From Natrinema versiforme (GTDB lineage Archaea; Halobacteriota; Halobacteria; Halobacteriales; Natrialbaceae): a DNA stretch of 64,000 nt. Both the position numbers and the translations under genes were made by a program. The number at the start of each line of letters is the position of its first letter. Within the stretch, counting starts at the first letter, position 1. This document shows positions 35,150-43,534 of this stretch, one piece after another. The notes under the pieces were generated by a model, which did no database searches, was not told the origin of the DNA, and worked only from the letters and a program-made list of their open reading frames with translations. The stretch lies in assembly GCF_005576615.1 (NCBI RefSeq), contig NZ_CP040332.1:186001-250000 (forward strand), in the 5' to 3' direction.

Positions 35150-36349
35150 CTACAGTTCTTCGCGGACCTGCTCGGCAACGTGCTCACCGAACGGAAGGGA
35201 ACACGTCAGCCCAGGTGAGACGGCGTTGAGCACGTGGAGGGAGCGTGGTCCGTCTTGGACCATCGGATCCTTCACCAGTTCGCCGTTTCCGTCGACGAGC
35301 TGAGCGCGTACACCGGCGTAACTGCGGACGAAATCCTGAGCGCGCGCCTCGGGGACGAGGTTCCGGGAGGCCTCGACGAACGCCTTCTTTTTGTATGATT
35401 TGTTCAACTCCTCCCACGCGACCTTCATCATTTTCGGCTCCATCATCAGCTTCCAAAACCCGCCGTAGCTGAGCACGTCGCGAAGTTCGCCGAGATCGAA
35501 CTCCGTATTCCGGTACGCCTCACGAGCGAACGCGAGCACTGCATTGGGACCGACGATGACCTTTCCGTCGGTTCGGCGCGTATAGTGGACGCCGAGAAAC
35601 GGCAATTCGGGGTCCGGCGTCGGATATATCATCGTGTTACAGAGGTGCCGGCGTTCGGGAACGAGTTCGTAGTAGTCGCCTCGGAAGGGGATAATCTGGT
35701 ACCCCGTTCCCACTCCGACTTCCGCGGCGAGCTTGTCGGCATAGAGACCGGCCGCGTTAACGAAGTAGTCGCCGTTGATCGCTCCCTTATCGGTCCGGAC
35801 CCGGACGTCGGAGGACGAGGCGGACACCGATTCCACGGTATGCCCCATGTAGAAGTCGACACCGGCGTTCTTGGCCTCTTTGGCGAGTTCATAGACGTAC
35901 TGCTGGGAATCGACGGACGCGGCCTCCGGACAGTACAATGCGGCGCGACCCTGCGCGTGAGGCTCGCGCTCCTCAAGCTCTTCCGAGCCGATGATTTCGG
36001 TCTCGACTCCATTGGCGTCGGCCTGTTGCTGAATCGACGATAGCCGGCGCTCTTCGGCGGCGGTAGTAGCGACGACGACGACGCCGAACTCCCGAAGGGG
36101 GATATCTCGTTCGTTCGCGTACGCTTTCATCCGAGTCGTCCCTTCGGTAGCGAACCGCGCCTTCGTGGACCCCGGTTCATAGTTGAAACCGGGGTGAAGA
36201 ACACCGGAGTTCCGCCCGCTTTGATGTGCGGCGAGCCGGTGTTCCTTTTCGACCAGAGCGATGTCCAGTTCGCGGTCTTCCGCGAGATGTTTCGCGGTCG
36301 AACAGCCGACACAGCCGCCGCCGACGATAACGATATCGTACTTGGGCAT
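35150..36349 (-). CDS. lhgO: L-2-hydroxyglutarate oxidase-like FAD protein (LhgO)
   Basis: A 399-residue FAD oxidoreductase of the DAO/LhgO group. The N-terminal dinucleotide motif is VIVGGGCVGCSTAKHL, followed by the LhgO-type SGRNSGVLHPGFNYEPGS and, near the C-terminus, SYAGVRAQLVD and NAVSPGLTCSLPFGE. LhgO oxidises L-2-hydroxyglutarate to 2-oxoglutarate and feeds electrons to the membrane quinone pool. 2-Oxoglutarate is also the proposed end product of the oxidative uronate route here. The gene is divergent from IclR 2; a motif 1 site at 36534 and a motif 2 site at 36724 lie between them. Confidence 0.87.
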   Translation of the reverse strand: MPKYDIVIVGGGCVGCSTAKHLAEDRELDIALVEKEHRLAAHQSGRNSGVLHPGFNYEPGSTKARFATEGTTRMKAYANERDIPLREFGVVVVATTAAEERRLSSIQQQADANGVETEIIGSEELEEREPHAQGRAALYCPEAASVDSQQYVYELAKEAKNAGVDFYMGHTVESVSASSSDVRVRTDKGAINGDYFVNAAGLYADKLAAEVGVGTGYQIIPFRGDYYELVPERRHLCNTMIYPTPDPELPFLGVHYTRRTDGKVIVGPNAVLAFAREAYRNTEFDLGELRDVLSYGGFWKLMMEPKMMKVAWEELNKSYKKKAFVEASRNLVPEARAQDFVRSYAGVRAQLVDGNGELVKDPMVQDGPRSLHVLNAVSPGLTCSLPFGEHVAEQVREEL

Positions 36350-36533
36350 ACCACACGATTGCCGTTCTAAGTAGTAAAACTGACGACTGTCTCGCGATAG
36401 GCAATCCGTGACTCGTACAGCTCGAATTCGGCGCGAATAGTTTCGGATGCCGCTCCGGAAACGCGCCCACCGTTTCTGGACGCACCCCTCTCCCTACCGG
36501 CGATGATCGGTCTAGTTCCCGTCTACCGAATGC

Positions 36534-36553
36534 GTACAACCATATGATTGTAA
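36534..36553. promoter_or_regulatory. Operator-like site, motif 1
   Basis: GTACAACCATATGATTGTAA lies between divergent lhgO and iclR genes, 185 bp before lhgO. Confidence 0.6.
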
Positions 36554-36723
36554 TTTATTCTCGAGGGCGCGGGTAAGTATTACGCCAAGCAGGGATTTGT
36601 GAGATCAGATAGCGGCGATAAGTATCGTTGCTGAGAACGGGCGAATGATCCGGAGAAATCCGCGCTCATGCCTAATCTCGAGCGGGAATACGAGGTCCCA
36701 GTGGGTCCGTGTCAGCCCGAGAA

Positions 36724-36740
36724 GTTCCCCTACCGGGAAC
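36724..36740. promoter_or_regulatory. Operator-like site, motif 2, next to the IclR 2 TATA box
   Basis: GTTCCCCTACCGGGAAC is a perfect inverted repeat. It ends exactly where the TATA-like GATTTATATG (36741-36750) begins. The ATG is at 36775. A protein bound here would control the regulator's own promoter. Confidence 0.7.
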
Positions 36741-36774
36741 AGATTTATATGAATGAACCACAATCATTGTTAGT

Positions 36775-37548
36775 ATGGCAAACGTTCCCAACGAACGCCC
36801 CGGACGCAGGATACGGTCGGTGGAAATAGCGTTCACCATCCTCAAAACGATCCGAAAGCGGGATCGGATCACCGTCACGGAACTGGCGAACGAGCTCGGC
36901 CATTCGAAAAGCACCGTTCACAGCCACCTCCGAACGCTCGAGGATCAGGAGATCATCGTCCGTGAGGGGAACGGATACCGGTTGGGACTGCAGATCCTCG
37001 ATATGGCCAACGACGTCCGAGAGCAGGCGTGTAACTACAACGTCATCGTCGAGAAGGTCGACGAACTGGCGAACGAAACGGGAGAGATTGCTCAGTTCGG
37101 GCTCGAAGAGCACGGTCAGTTAGCGTATCTGTACAAAGCGAGGGGGGAGCACGCAGTCGAGACGGCGTCGCGTATCGGTCAGAAACAACCGATCTACTCG
37201 ACATCGCTTGGAAAGGCCATCCTCGCACACCTGCCGTCCGACCGGACCGAAGAAATCGTCTCCACTGCCGAATTCACGCCGCGCGGTCCGAACACGATTA
37301 CGAACGAACGGGAACTCTACGAGAATCTCGAGACGATCGCCGAGCGGGGCTATGCGATCGATGACGAAGAGAACATCGAGGGGCTCCGATGCGTCGCCGC
37401 TCCGATCAAAAACGACGAGATAATACACGGGGCCATCAGCGTCACTGGACCGGCCAGTCGAATCACCGACGAGCGCCTGCACGGCGAAATCGCCGAAAGT
37501 GTTCAACGGGCCGCGAACGTGATCGAACTCAACACGAAATTTTCCTAG
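36775..37548 (+). CDS. IclR-family transcriptional regulator 2 (candidate reader of motif 2)
   Basis: A 257-residue IclR protein. The winged helix-turn-helix is at about 15-75 (ITVTELANELGHSKSTVHSHLRTLEDQEIIV). The effector domain has TSLGKAILAHLPSD and DDEENIEGLRCVAAPI. It is leaderless, with its TATA box touching the palindrome at 36724. That palindrome recurs before the MFS carrier and three times before the enolase-family operon, so this regulator is the best candidate to bind it and to control the 17-39 kb regulon. This is inference. It is convergent with the aldehyde dehydrogenase gene. Confidence 0.9.
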   Translation: MANVPNERPGRRIRSVEIAFTILKTIRKRDRITVTELANELGHSKSTVHSHLRTLEDQEIIVREGNGYRLGLQILDMANDVREQACNYNVIVEKVDELANETGEIAQFGLEEHGQLAYLYKARGEHAVETASRIGQKQPIYSTSLGKAILAHLPSDRTEEIVSTAEFTPRGPNTITNERELYENLETIAERGYAIDDEENIEGLRCVAAPIKNDEIIHGAISVTGPASRITDERLHGEIAESVQRAANVIELNTKFS

Positions 37549-37587
37549 GGGAAACCGGATTTTCGGACCGATACCCGGTCACAGTCG

Positions 37588-39039
37588 TCAGTAATTCATA
37601 TACACCGTCTTCGTCGCGGTAAAGAAGTCGAGACCCGCGTCACCTTGCTCGCGATACGTGTTCGTCGACGAGTCCTTGTATCCGCCGAAGGGAACGTGGA
37701 GTTCGAGCCCGGTCGTCTTCTCGTTGACCTTCGCGACGCCCGCTTCCACCGCATCGACGAAGCGGTTCGCTTCGGTGAGATCCTGCGTCACGATGCTCGC
37801 CGAGAGCCCGTAATCGACGTCGTTCGCGACCGCGACCGCCTCCTCGAAGTCGCTGACCTTCACTACGGCGAGAACCGGTCCGAACACCTCCTCCTGTGCG
37901 ATTCGCATCTCGCTTTCGACCTCGGTAACGACGGTCGGTTCGACGAAGAACCCACCGTCGTACTCGTCGCCGGTGCATTCGTTGCCACCGGTCTGCAGAG
38001 TCGCGCCGTCGTCGCGAGCGATGTCGACGTACTCGAGCGTCGAATCGAGTTCACCGCGACTGACGTGTGGACCCATGTCCGGATCATTCAGTCCGGGCCC
38101 GATCTCGAGCGACTCCGCGTAGTCGGTGATCGCCTCGACGAATTCGTCGTATACGTCCTCGTGGACGATCGCGCGGGAACAGGCGGTACAGGACTGACCA
38201 GTCGTTCCGAACGCCCCGACGCCGACGATATCGACGGCGCTGTCGATGTCGGCGCTGGGCATGACGACCGTAGGGTTCTTGCCGCCCATTTCGCACTGGA
38301 CTCGCTTCAGGTCGTCCGCTGCTGACTGCGCGACCGCCGTGCCGACCGACGTGCTTCCGGTGAACGAGACGCCGTCGATCTCATCGTGGGCAGCCAGGGG
38401 CGCACCGACCTCACTTCCGGATCCCGTGACGAGATTCGCGACTCCGGACGGGAGTCCGGCCTTGTCGAGACATTCGAAAATGATTCGAGTCATGCTCGGC
38501 GCCTGCGAAGCCGGCTTGATGACGACCGTGTTTCCGGCCGCAAGCGCAGGGGCCAGTTTCCAGGCAGGAATCGCGATCGGGTAATTCCACGGTGTGATGA
38601 GTCCAACGGTGCCGAGCGGTTCTCGCTTCGTGTACAGTTCGGAGGCCGGCGCGCTTGATGCCTTCGACGTTCCGCCGAGGTCGCGGGATTTCTCCGCGTA
38701 ATAACGGAAGATGTCGATCGCGCGCTGGACTTCGCCGGCGGCCTCGCTCCGAGTCTTGCCCTCCTCTCGGACGAGCGTTTCCGTTGCCTCGTCCTTGCGT
38801 ACGGCCAGTGCCTCGCCCGTATCCCTGAGAATTCGACCGCGCTCCGGCCCAGGAGTACCGGCCCAGTCGCCCTGAGTGGCGACCGCCGTTTCGATCGCGT
38901 CTTCGACATCCGCCTCCGTTGAGGCCTGATAGGTCCCGATGACTTCGTCGGTATCTGCAGGATTTCGAACGTCGAACGTGTCTCCGCGTTCCGATTCGGT
39001 CCACTGTCCGCCAACGTAATTCGTGTACTCTGTCGGCAT
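37588..39039 (-). CDS. NAD(P)-dependent aldehyde dehydrogenase (candidate 2,5-dioxopentanoate dehydrogenase)
   Basis: A 483-residue ALDH. It has the WNYPIAIPAWKLAPALAAGN cofactor segment, GSTSVGTAVAQ (Rossmann turn), EMGGKNPTVV (general-base Glu) and GQSCTACSR (catalytic Cys), then EEVFGPVLAV and the C-terminal PFGGYKDS. The PFGGxKxSS ending is typical of succinate-semialdehyde and 2-oxoglutarate-semialdehyde dehydrogenases. With DHDPS-like and enolase-like enzymes nearby it fits the last step to 2-oxoglutarate. It is convergent with IclR 2 (39 bp gap). The exact substrate is inferred from context. Confidence 0.87.
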   Translation of the reverse strand: MPTEYTNYVGGQWTESERGDTFDVRNPADTDEVIGTYQASTEADVEDAIETAVATQGDWAGTPGPERGRILRDTGEALAVRKDEATETLVREEGKTRSEAAGEVQRAIDIFRYYAEKSRDLGGTSKASSAPASELYTKREPLGTVGLITPWNYPIAIPAWKLAPALAAGNTVVIKPASQAPSMTRIIFECLDKAGLPSGVANLVTGSGSEVGAPLAAHDEIDGVSFTGSTSVGTAVAQSAADDLKRVQCEMGGKNPTVVMPSADIDSAVDIVGVGAFGTTGQSCTACSRAIVHEDVYDEFVEAITDYAESLEIGPGLNDPDMGPHVSRGELDSTLEYVDIARDDGATLQTGGNECTGDEYDGGFFVEPTVVTEVESEMRIAQEEVFGPVLAVVKVSDFEEAVAVANDVDYGLSASIVTQDLTEANRFVDAVEAGVAKVNEKTTGLELHVPFGGYKDSSTNTYREQGDAGLDFFTATKTVYMNY

Positions 39040-39184
39040 TCCACTCGCGGATTATCGCTTCTAATATACGGGAATTGGGGTACCGGCTAACATTCGGAAG
39101 AAATAATCGGCGGTCGAGCGAAATAGACTCCGGAGTCACCCACTGCACCCTACCTCTCGTATCCCGACTTCCGGTCATGATGTT

Positions 39185-39198
39185 ATCTGAACAATGGC
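39185..39198 (-). repeat. Solo IS6 terminal repeat beside an IS6 element
   Basis: ATCTGAACAATGGC is a second copy of the right terminal repeat, placed directly before the left end of the IS6 copy at 39208. Together they form an inverted repeat around GCGGTGAC. It is probably the remains of a deleted neighbouring copy. Confidence 0.55.
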
Positions 39199-39207
39199 GC
39201 GGTGACG

Positions 39208-39859
39208 GGCGCTGTTCAGATACGGTCTGAAAAGCGAGGCGGTCAGAATTCTAGGTGTCCATGCCAGAACTCAGCCGCCTCAACGGCTCTAGTAGCGGCA
39301 TTCAATTAGATTTTGTGGAGCGCGAGGCGACACCGCGCGAACTGATGCGACTGAGTATCCAGCTCCATCTGGCCGGATTATCACTTTCGGATACTGTTTC
39401 TGCCTTAGAGAGATTCGGTGTCGAACGGGCAAGATCGACGATCCATAATTGGGTGCAAAAAGCCGATTTACAGCTGGCAGCTGGCAAACAGCCGGATCAC
39501 GTTGCGCTCGACGAAACCGTGATCCAACTCGACGATCAACGCTACTGGCTGTACGCTGCTATCGATCCCAAAACACACGAATTCCGCCACGTCAAGCTCT
39601 ATTCAACGCGTACAACCGCACTCACTGAGATGTTTCTCGTCGATTCAGCACCCTGGCTCAAAGCTGCACTCCATCATCTTAGGCTCCGATTTCGATACGA
39701 AAAACATGGAAATCGGAACGCTGTCGAACGTCTCTTCCAAGAGATAAAGCGACGTACCTCCCAGTTTGGAAACTGTTTCAGAAACGCCAATCCAGCAACT
39801 GCTGAAACATGGTTGCAGAGCTACGCATACTGCTGGAACCAGCTAATCTGAACAATGCC
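39208..39859 (+). mobile_element. IS6-family element, internally shortened
   Basis: About 652 bp with terminal repeats GGCGCTGTTCAGAT (left) and, read inward, GGCATTGTTCAGAT (right). The flanking 8-mers differ (CGGTGACG and ACTTCGAG), so a simple target duplication is absent. The right end cuts into the HEPN-type gene of a nucleotidyltransferase pair. The element is about 45 bp shorter than the copy at 14588 because of an in-frame deletion in the transposase. Confidence 0.85.
39261..39851 (+). CDS. IS6-family transposase with in-frame internal deletion
   Basis: A 196-residue transposase, open throughout. It has an N-terminal helix-turn-helix (LHLAGLSLSDTVSALERFGV), then DDE residues in VALDETVIQL, FLVDSAPWL and AVERLFQEIKRR. 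Compared with the copy at 14709, about 15 residues (FL...ELxEKHxxDDxVF) between the first and second catalytic Asp are missing. The joint sits at a TGTTTCTC sequence that would have occurred twice, so the deletion probably arose by slippage or recombination. The shortened DDE spacing suggests an inactive or weak enzyme. Confidence 0.8.
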   Translation: MPELSRLNGSSSGIQLDFVEREATPRELMRLSIQLHLAGLSLSDTVSALERFGVERARSTIHNWVQKADLQLAAGKQPDHVALDETVIQLDDQRYWLYAAIDPKTHEFRHVKLYSTRTTALTEMFLVDSAPWLKAALHHLRLRFRYEKHGNRNAVERLFQEIKRRTSQFGNCFRNANPATAETWLQSYAYCWNQLI

Positions 39860-40020
39860 ACTTCGAGGAGGCGACACGCTTTCGTCAGCTGTGTCTTCCA
39901 GTCTGCGTCGGCACTAATTCCGTGTTCGAACTCTGTCCGACCTCGTCCGACCATCTCAAAGGCGTCCTGTGCACGCTCGAGTGCAGTGAGGACAGCAGTT
40001 GGATCTGAGCCGTTACTCAT
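39860..40020 (-). pseudogene. HEPN-like partner of a nucleotidyltransferase, truncated by IS6
   Basis: The frame begins at ATG 40020, overlapping the nucleotidyltransferase stop (ATGAGTAA). It reads MSNGSDPTAVLTALERAQDA and then FEHGISADADWKTQLTKACR before running into the IS6 end after about 53 residues. The position directly after an MNT-type nucleotidyltransferase and the helical start fit a HEPN/DUF86-like RNase toxin. The catalytic RxxxxH region would lie beyond the insertion, so the toxin must be inactive. Confidence 0.55.
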
Positions 40021-40708
40021 CGTCGCCTGCCTCCTCCATAAGGAGGTTTTCGACGGTTTCGAAGTCACTCGTCTTGTAGACCGGAATTCCCGAAATAACG
40101 ATTTCCCGAATGTTCTCAGTGTAGGCTGGAATCGCCTGGACGGCCTCAACGTCGATATCGTACGCATATCGGTCACCATCGAATTCCATTTCTTCGAGGT
40201 CGCGTGCGATGGTGTTCGCCTCTCGTTGGCTTTCAGCCCGCCCAGAGCGAGTGAGTACCCAGAGATCGATATCACTTCGTCGGTCAGCCTCGCCCCGAGC
40301 CACACTCCCATAGAGGATGATGCCGACCACATCGGTGATGTTCTCACGGAGCTCCGTAACCGCGGCTTTGACGGGTTGGTGATACTCTGGTTGGGGAATC
40401 CGGAGGATCGGATCGTCTGGAATTGACAGACGCTGTCTGTTGATCTGGACGAGTCGCTGATTGCTTTCGGGCGATTCGACGACCAGGTCGTTCGCGCTGA
40501 GAACGTTCACTGCCCGCCGGGCGGACTGGTGTGAGTGACCGATCTGTGTCGCGAGTTCTCGCAGTGAGAAGTCGCTGAATCGGTGATTTGTTAAAAAGAG
40601 CAGGACGTCGCTCGTCGCCTTATGTTTGAACAAAGTCGGATCTAAAGGGGGTATTGAAAGAGAAATAGCTGCCCCAGACGAATTCGTACTATCCGTCTCG
40701 CGGTTCAT
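40013..40708 (-). CDS. HTH-nucleotidyltransferase (MNT-type antitoxin candidate)
   Basis: A 231-residue two-domain protein. An N-terminal winged helix (SDVLLFLTNHRFSDFSLREL, then GHSHQSARRAVNVL) is joined to a minimal nucleotidyltransferase with GSVARGEADRRSDIDLWVL, the GSx10-14DxD catalytic motif. A TATA-like TTTTTATAGTAG on the minus strand near 40733 puts the transcript start at about 40707. The ATG at 40708 is therefore preferred to 40720. In MNT/HEPN systems this protein neutralises the HEPN RNase by nucleotidylation. Here the HEPN gene is broken, leaving an orphan antitoxin. Confidence 0.8.
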   Translation of the reverse strand: MNRETDSTNSSGAAISLSIPPLDPTLFKHKATSDVLLFLTNHRFSDFSLRELATQIGHSHQSARRAVNVLSANDLVVESPESNQRLVQINRQRLSIPDDPILRIPQPEYHQPVKAAVTELRENITDVVGIILYGSVARGEADRRSDIDLWVLTRSGRAESQREANTIARDLEEMEFDGDRYAYDIDVEAVQAIPAYTENIREIVISGIPVYKTSDFETVENLLMEEAGDDE

Positions 40709-40808
40709 ATGCCGTATCATGGACCACTACTATAAAAACATTATACGTGATTCGGAATAGGCCTAAATATTCATCTGGCAGCAATGGACGTGTGGAGAAC
40801 GAGGTCCG

Positions 40809-41348
40809 TCACCTCCGGGCCCCGCCACGTTCGGTCCCTGGGGCTAGGAAGTCCCACTCTCGGATAGCAAAACCCACAATTTCGATTCGCCGCTGGAGCT
40901 GTTCCCACTCACGCGCAACCTCTCGGCGACGGTCCTCTTCGGTGACGTCGAGTACCTGGTCAGCGATCGTCCCGCGAAGTTGGTTCGGTGACTCGACATC
41001 AAACTCGTCCTTCCATCCTCGGATCTGAGCGTTCATCTCGGTGAGCCGTTGGGTGAGGTCTTCGACGGTGTGGTCGCTGTCCCGAAGGCGTATAGCCTCC
41101 TTAATCGCTTGACGACGATAATCGGGGAAGTATGTCGTGTGGTCCCCGGTGTCGTTACGGTGGAGGATGCCGTCGTCGACGAGCCGTTCGAGGACGCGCT
41201 TAGTCGGCTCGTGTGACCAGTCCGCTTCAGAGACGATCCAGTTTGCTGTCCGCGGCTCTGAAACCTGCCGGGCGACCATTCGTACCCGGTCTTCACCCGT
41301 GGGTTGGTGTTCTATCGGGTCCTCGGAGCTCGATTCACCTCCAGTCAT
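40809..41348 (-). CDS. Haloarchaeal winged-helix transcriptional regulator (DUF7342-like)
   Basis: A 179-residue protein with an N-terminal winged helix (VSEPRTANWIVSEADWSHEP, then ERLVDDGILHR). It continues into a helical C-terminal part rich in Arg/Glu that looks like a dimerising coiled coil (LTQRLTEMNAQIRGWKDEF). A TATA-like CCTATATTAC on the minus strand lies about 28 bp before the ATG at 41348. It lies upstream of the nucleotidyltransferase on the same strand with 89 bp between. Such regulators are frequent on haloarchaeal plasmids and islands; the target is unknown. Confidence 0.7.
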   Translation of the reverse strand: MTGGESSSEDPIEHQPTGEDRVRMVARQVSEPRTANWIVSEADWSHEPTKRVLERLVDDGILHRNDTGDHTTYFPDYRRQAIKEAIRLRDSDHTVEDLTQRLTEMNAQIRGWKDEFDVESPNQLRGTIADQVLDVTEEDRRREVAREWEQLQRRIEIVGFAIREWDFLAPGTERGGARR

Positions 41349-41868
41349 AGAACACCGTTCGTACTTTGTCGTAATATAGGAAAGGCATCTGGTCTAGCAC
41401 GAAAACGGCCCTCGCCATCTCTACGGACTCGACTGAGGCGCCTAGAGAAATCTCGAACCCCGTTCTTGGCGGCTCTACCCCGGCAAGCGGCGTTGTGAGG
41501 GGGTTGTAGCATTAGTGCTTCACCGACAGCGTCGGGGTACTTCAAAGTGGCCGTGATTATTGGCATAATCATGACCAGCAGTGCAGTTAGAGAATTATTC
41601 GATATTCAGTGGTTAGAGGAGTGCTAGAGCGGATTTCTATGCTATTAGATTTTTATATATCATATTCCGCTATACAGAATGGCTTTCCTGAAGTGCACAA
41701 CTTCGGGATGTGGATTGCTACAAACCACTAGCCTACTAACTTTCGACCCACGGGAAGATAACCGCCACGCCGATACGGTCGCGATAAGACCGTCGACCAC
41801 TCTGCTACCAGGCGTGCAAAACGATGACGTGAGCAGAAAGTATTTGCACTTGACACGTTGTTATCCGG
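41349..41868. other. Intergenic region before the lipoprotein fragment
   Basis: About 520 bp without a convincing gene. It contains a perfect 7-bp inverted repeat TGATTAT-TGGC-ATAATCA at 41554-41571 and an AT-rich stretch at 41641-41675. A short open frame at 41679 has no recognisable features. Confidence 0.45.
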
Positions 41869-42218
41869 ATGATGCCCTCCAGACATCGCACCCTCGTGTC
41901 TCTCGCAACTGGCCTTTGTGCCGCGTTCGCCGGGTGTAGTATGGATCCGACCGGCGTCCTGCAGATGTCTGATGCCACGACGGATGAGATCCTCAAACCA
42001 GCGACGTTCGACGTCCGCTCAAACGATGGAGGGAATGATGACGGGATCGACGAAATGCGCGAACTCGTCGCTGAGGTCCTCGAAACTGGATCGGCAACTG
42101 CGTCGGGCGAGCATCCGCCGCTCCACGTTACGTACCCGATTCGCTTCGAAGACGAGGTGGTCGCACTCGACCGAGCCGAACTAACCACCGAAACGGGCAA
42201 TAATTATCACCTCCTGCT
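41869..42218 (+). pseudogene. Haloarchaeal lipoprotein, N-terminal fragment
   Basis: The frame starts ATG ATG and has a signal peptide with lipobox FAGC (Cys about 24), followed by an acidic domain with GVLQMSDATTDEILKPATFD and HPPLHVTYPIRFEDEVVALD. After about residue 117 the sequence switches to the antisense of an ArdC-like gene. The open frame continuing to 42711 is read-through of that joint, not protein-like sequence. The fragment is about 115 residues of a presumably longer surface lipoprotein, cut by a deletion or recombination. Confidence 0.5.
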
Positions 42219-42855
42219 CGAAAGTGAAGGAGGGCGTGCGCGTACTCGTGGATCAGCGTCCGTGCGAGATCAGCATCGTTCCTTTTTCGAAAACTATCTG
42301 AACCATCACACCGAGTTCGTCAGCGGTCTCAGTCAACTGGGCGACGAGGTCGCCGGCGTCACCAGTCGCTTCCGTCTCGAGGCCGGGGAGCGGCTCGCCC
42401 TCGGTCTGGGAGACATCGAACACCGGCGCGGACTTGAACCCGACAAGGCCTTTCGACCACTCCTCAGGTGGTGTCTCATTGTAGTCACACTTGGTATCAT
42501 CGTGATAACTCGGCGAATTCTCGCATTCCAGGCACTGCTTCGTGATGATCGGTGCCCAGATCCAGATGGCCGACTCGCCTTCTTGGACGTGGCGGTCGAA
42601 CTCTTCCTGCCACGTCTGGTAGCCTGCAACGCGGGTTGCCTCAGGACACTGGCGCTTAATGAGGAGCGTATTTCGATACGAGTCGTCATGGAAGCGACTC
42701 TGGATGTTTAGCCGTTCCTGGAACTCTGCGCTGGCCTGCGCGTCGTCGATGCCGTCGACGAGCTCATCGATCCATTGTTCGATGGTGCTGTTCATCTCGT
42801 CCGATCGCGTGTCGGTCTGATCGAAGGAGACTGACGAATCACTGGTCGTAGCCAT
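42219..42855 (-). pseudogene. ArdC-like antirestriction/ssDNA-binding protein, frameshifted and truncated
   Basis: An intact frame from ATG 42855 carries the ArdC N-terminal ssDNA-binding domain: FHDDSYRNTLLIKRQCPEAT, then GYQTWQEEFDRHVQEGESAI. A stop occurs at 42253. The following 40 bp in another frame read DLARTLIHEYAHALLHF, the HExxH zincin motif of the ArdC metallopeptidase domain. A frameshift has therefore separated the two domains, and the rest is lost at the joint with the lipoprotein fragment near 42219. ArdC-type genes travel on plasmids and protect incoming DNA, so this marks plasmid ancestry. Confidence 0.7.
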
Positions 42856-42940
42856 TGTGTTCACCGAATCGAGTTCACGGCGAGTGCGTCAGTTCAGGAC
42901 GCCACACCCCTCAGGGGCATACAAAAACTTGCGGCGGGGG

Positions 42941-43286
42941 TCACCAAAGGACTGCTTTCTCGCCAGCGAAGCCGACCGTGACAAGGTACTCGAGGAACTC
43001 GTCGAATCGCTCGACATCGCTGGGCGTATCGGTCGTAAGATGACGCGCCCATTCGATGGCCCACGGAAAGCGAATCCGTTCCGCCCTTGCCGTGAATGTA
43101 CCACCAGCGAGTCGCTTTGAGAACGACCAGCAGATTCGTTGGTGGGTGCTCGCCAACAAGCCCACGGGTGATCGACTCGATTTCGTCGGGGGCATCGGTG
43201 GGATCAACGACACCTGTTTGCGTGTTCGCGATATCCACCGGAATGTTGCCGATTGAAACGTTGTCGGTACTCTGTTGTTGACTCAC
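42941..43286 (-). pseudogene. Small plasmid-type hypothetical protein, frameshifted
   Basis: It starts GTG at 43286 (MSQQQSTDNVSIGNIPVDIA) and reads well to WWYIHGKGG. A frameshift near 43080 is needed to continue as ERIRFPWAIEWARHLTTDTP and FDEFLEYLVTVGFAGEKAVL, ending at 42941. Function not recognised. It sits directly before the ArdC-like pseudogene on the same strand, as expected for a plasmid gene string. Confidence 0.4.
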
Positions 43287-43534
43287 AGGAAGTCACCTCT
43301 GGTGGAGGATCTCGATGGAGCCCTCGCCCTCTCTTCGGCACGAAAAACGTGGGACTCTACTCTTTGGTACAGGGGATGACCTTCGACTGCTGAATGGATC
43401 TCTTGGACTTGGTCGTCAGTGAGGTCATCGAACGTGGCTTCCAGAAAGGTCCGGGTTTCGTTACGCGTGTAGAGGTTGAGATGGATTTCCTCGACATCGG
43501 TATCCTGAGAGATCGAGATTTGGCCTGCGGTGAC
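43283..43534 (-). pseudogene. C-terminal fragment of an AAA/STAND-like ATPase, cut by IS6
   Basis: The fragment reads VEEIHLNLYTRNETRTFLEA, then FDDLTDDQVQEIHSAVEGHP. This resembles the lid and winged-helix region of NACHT/AAA-type ATPases (L-x-L, EFL, GHPL). The upstream part has been replaced by the IS6 copy ending at 43535 and is not found beyond it. The end overlaps the start of the next frame (TGA within GTGA). Family assignment is tentative. Confidence 0.4.

Noticed and set aside
42219-42711. Continuation of the lipoprotein frame to 42711
   Set aside because: It is antisense to the ArdC-like gene; protein-like character ends at the joint near 42219.
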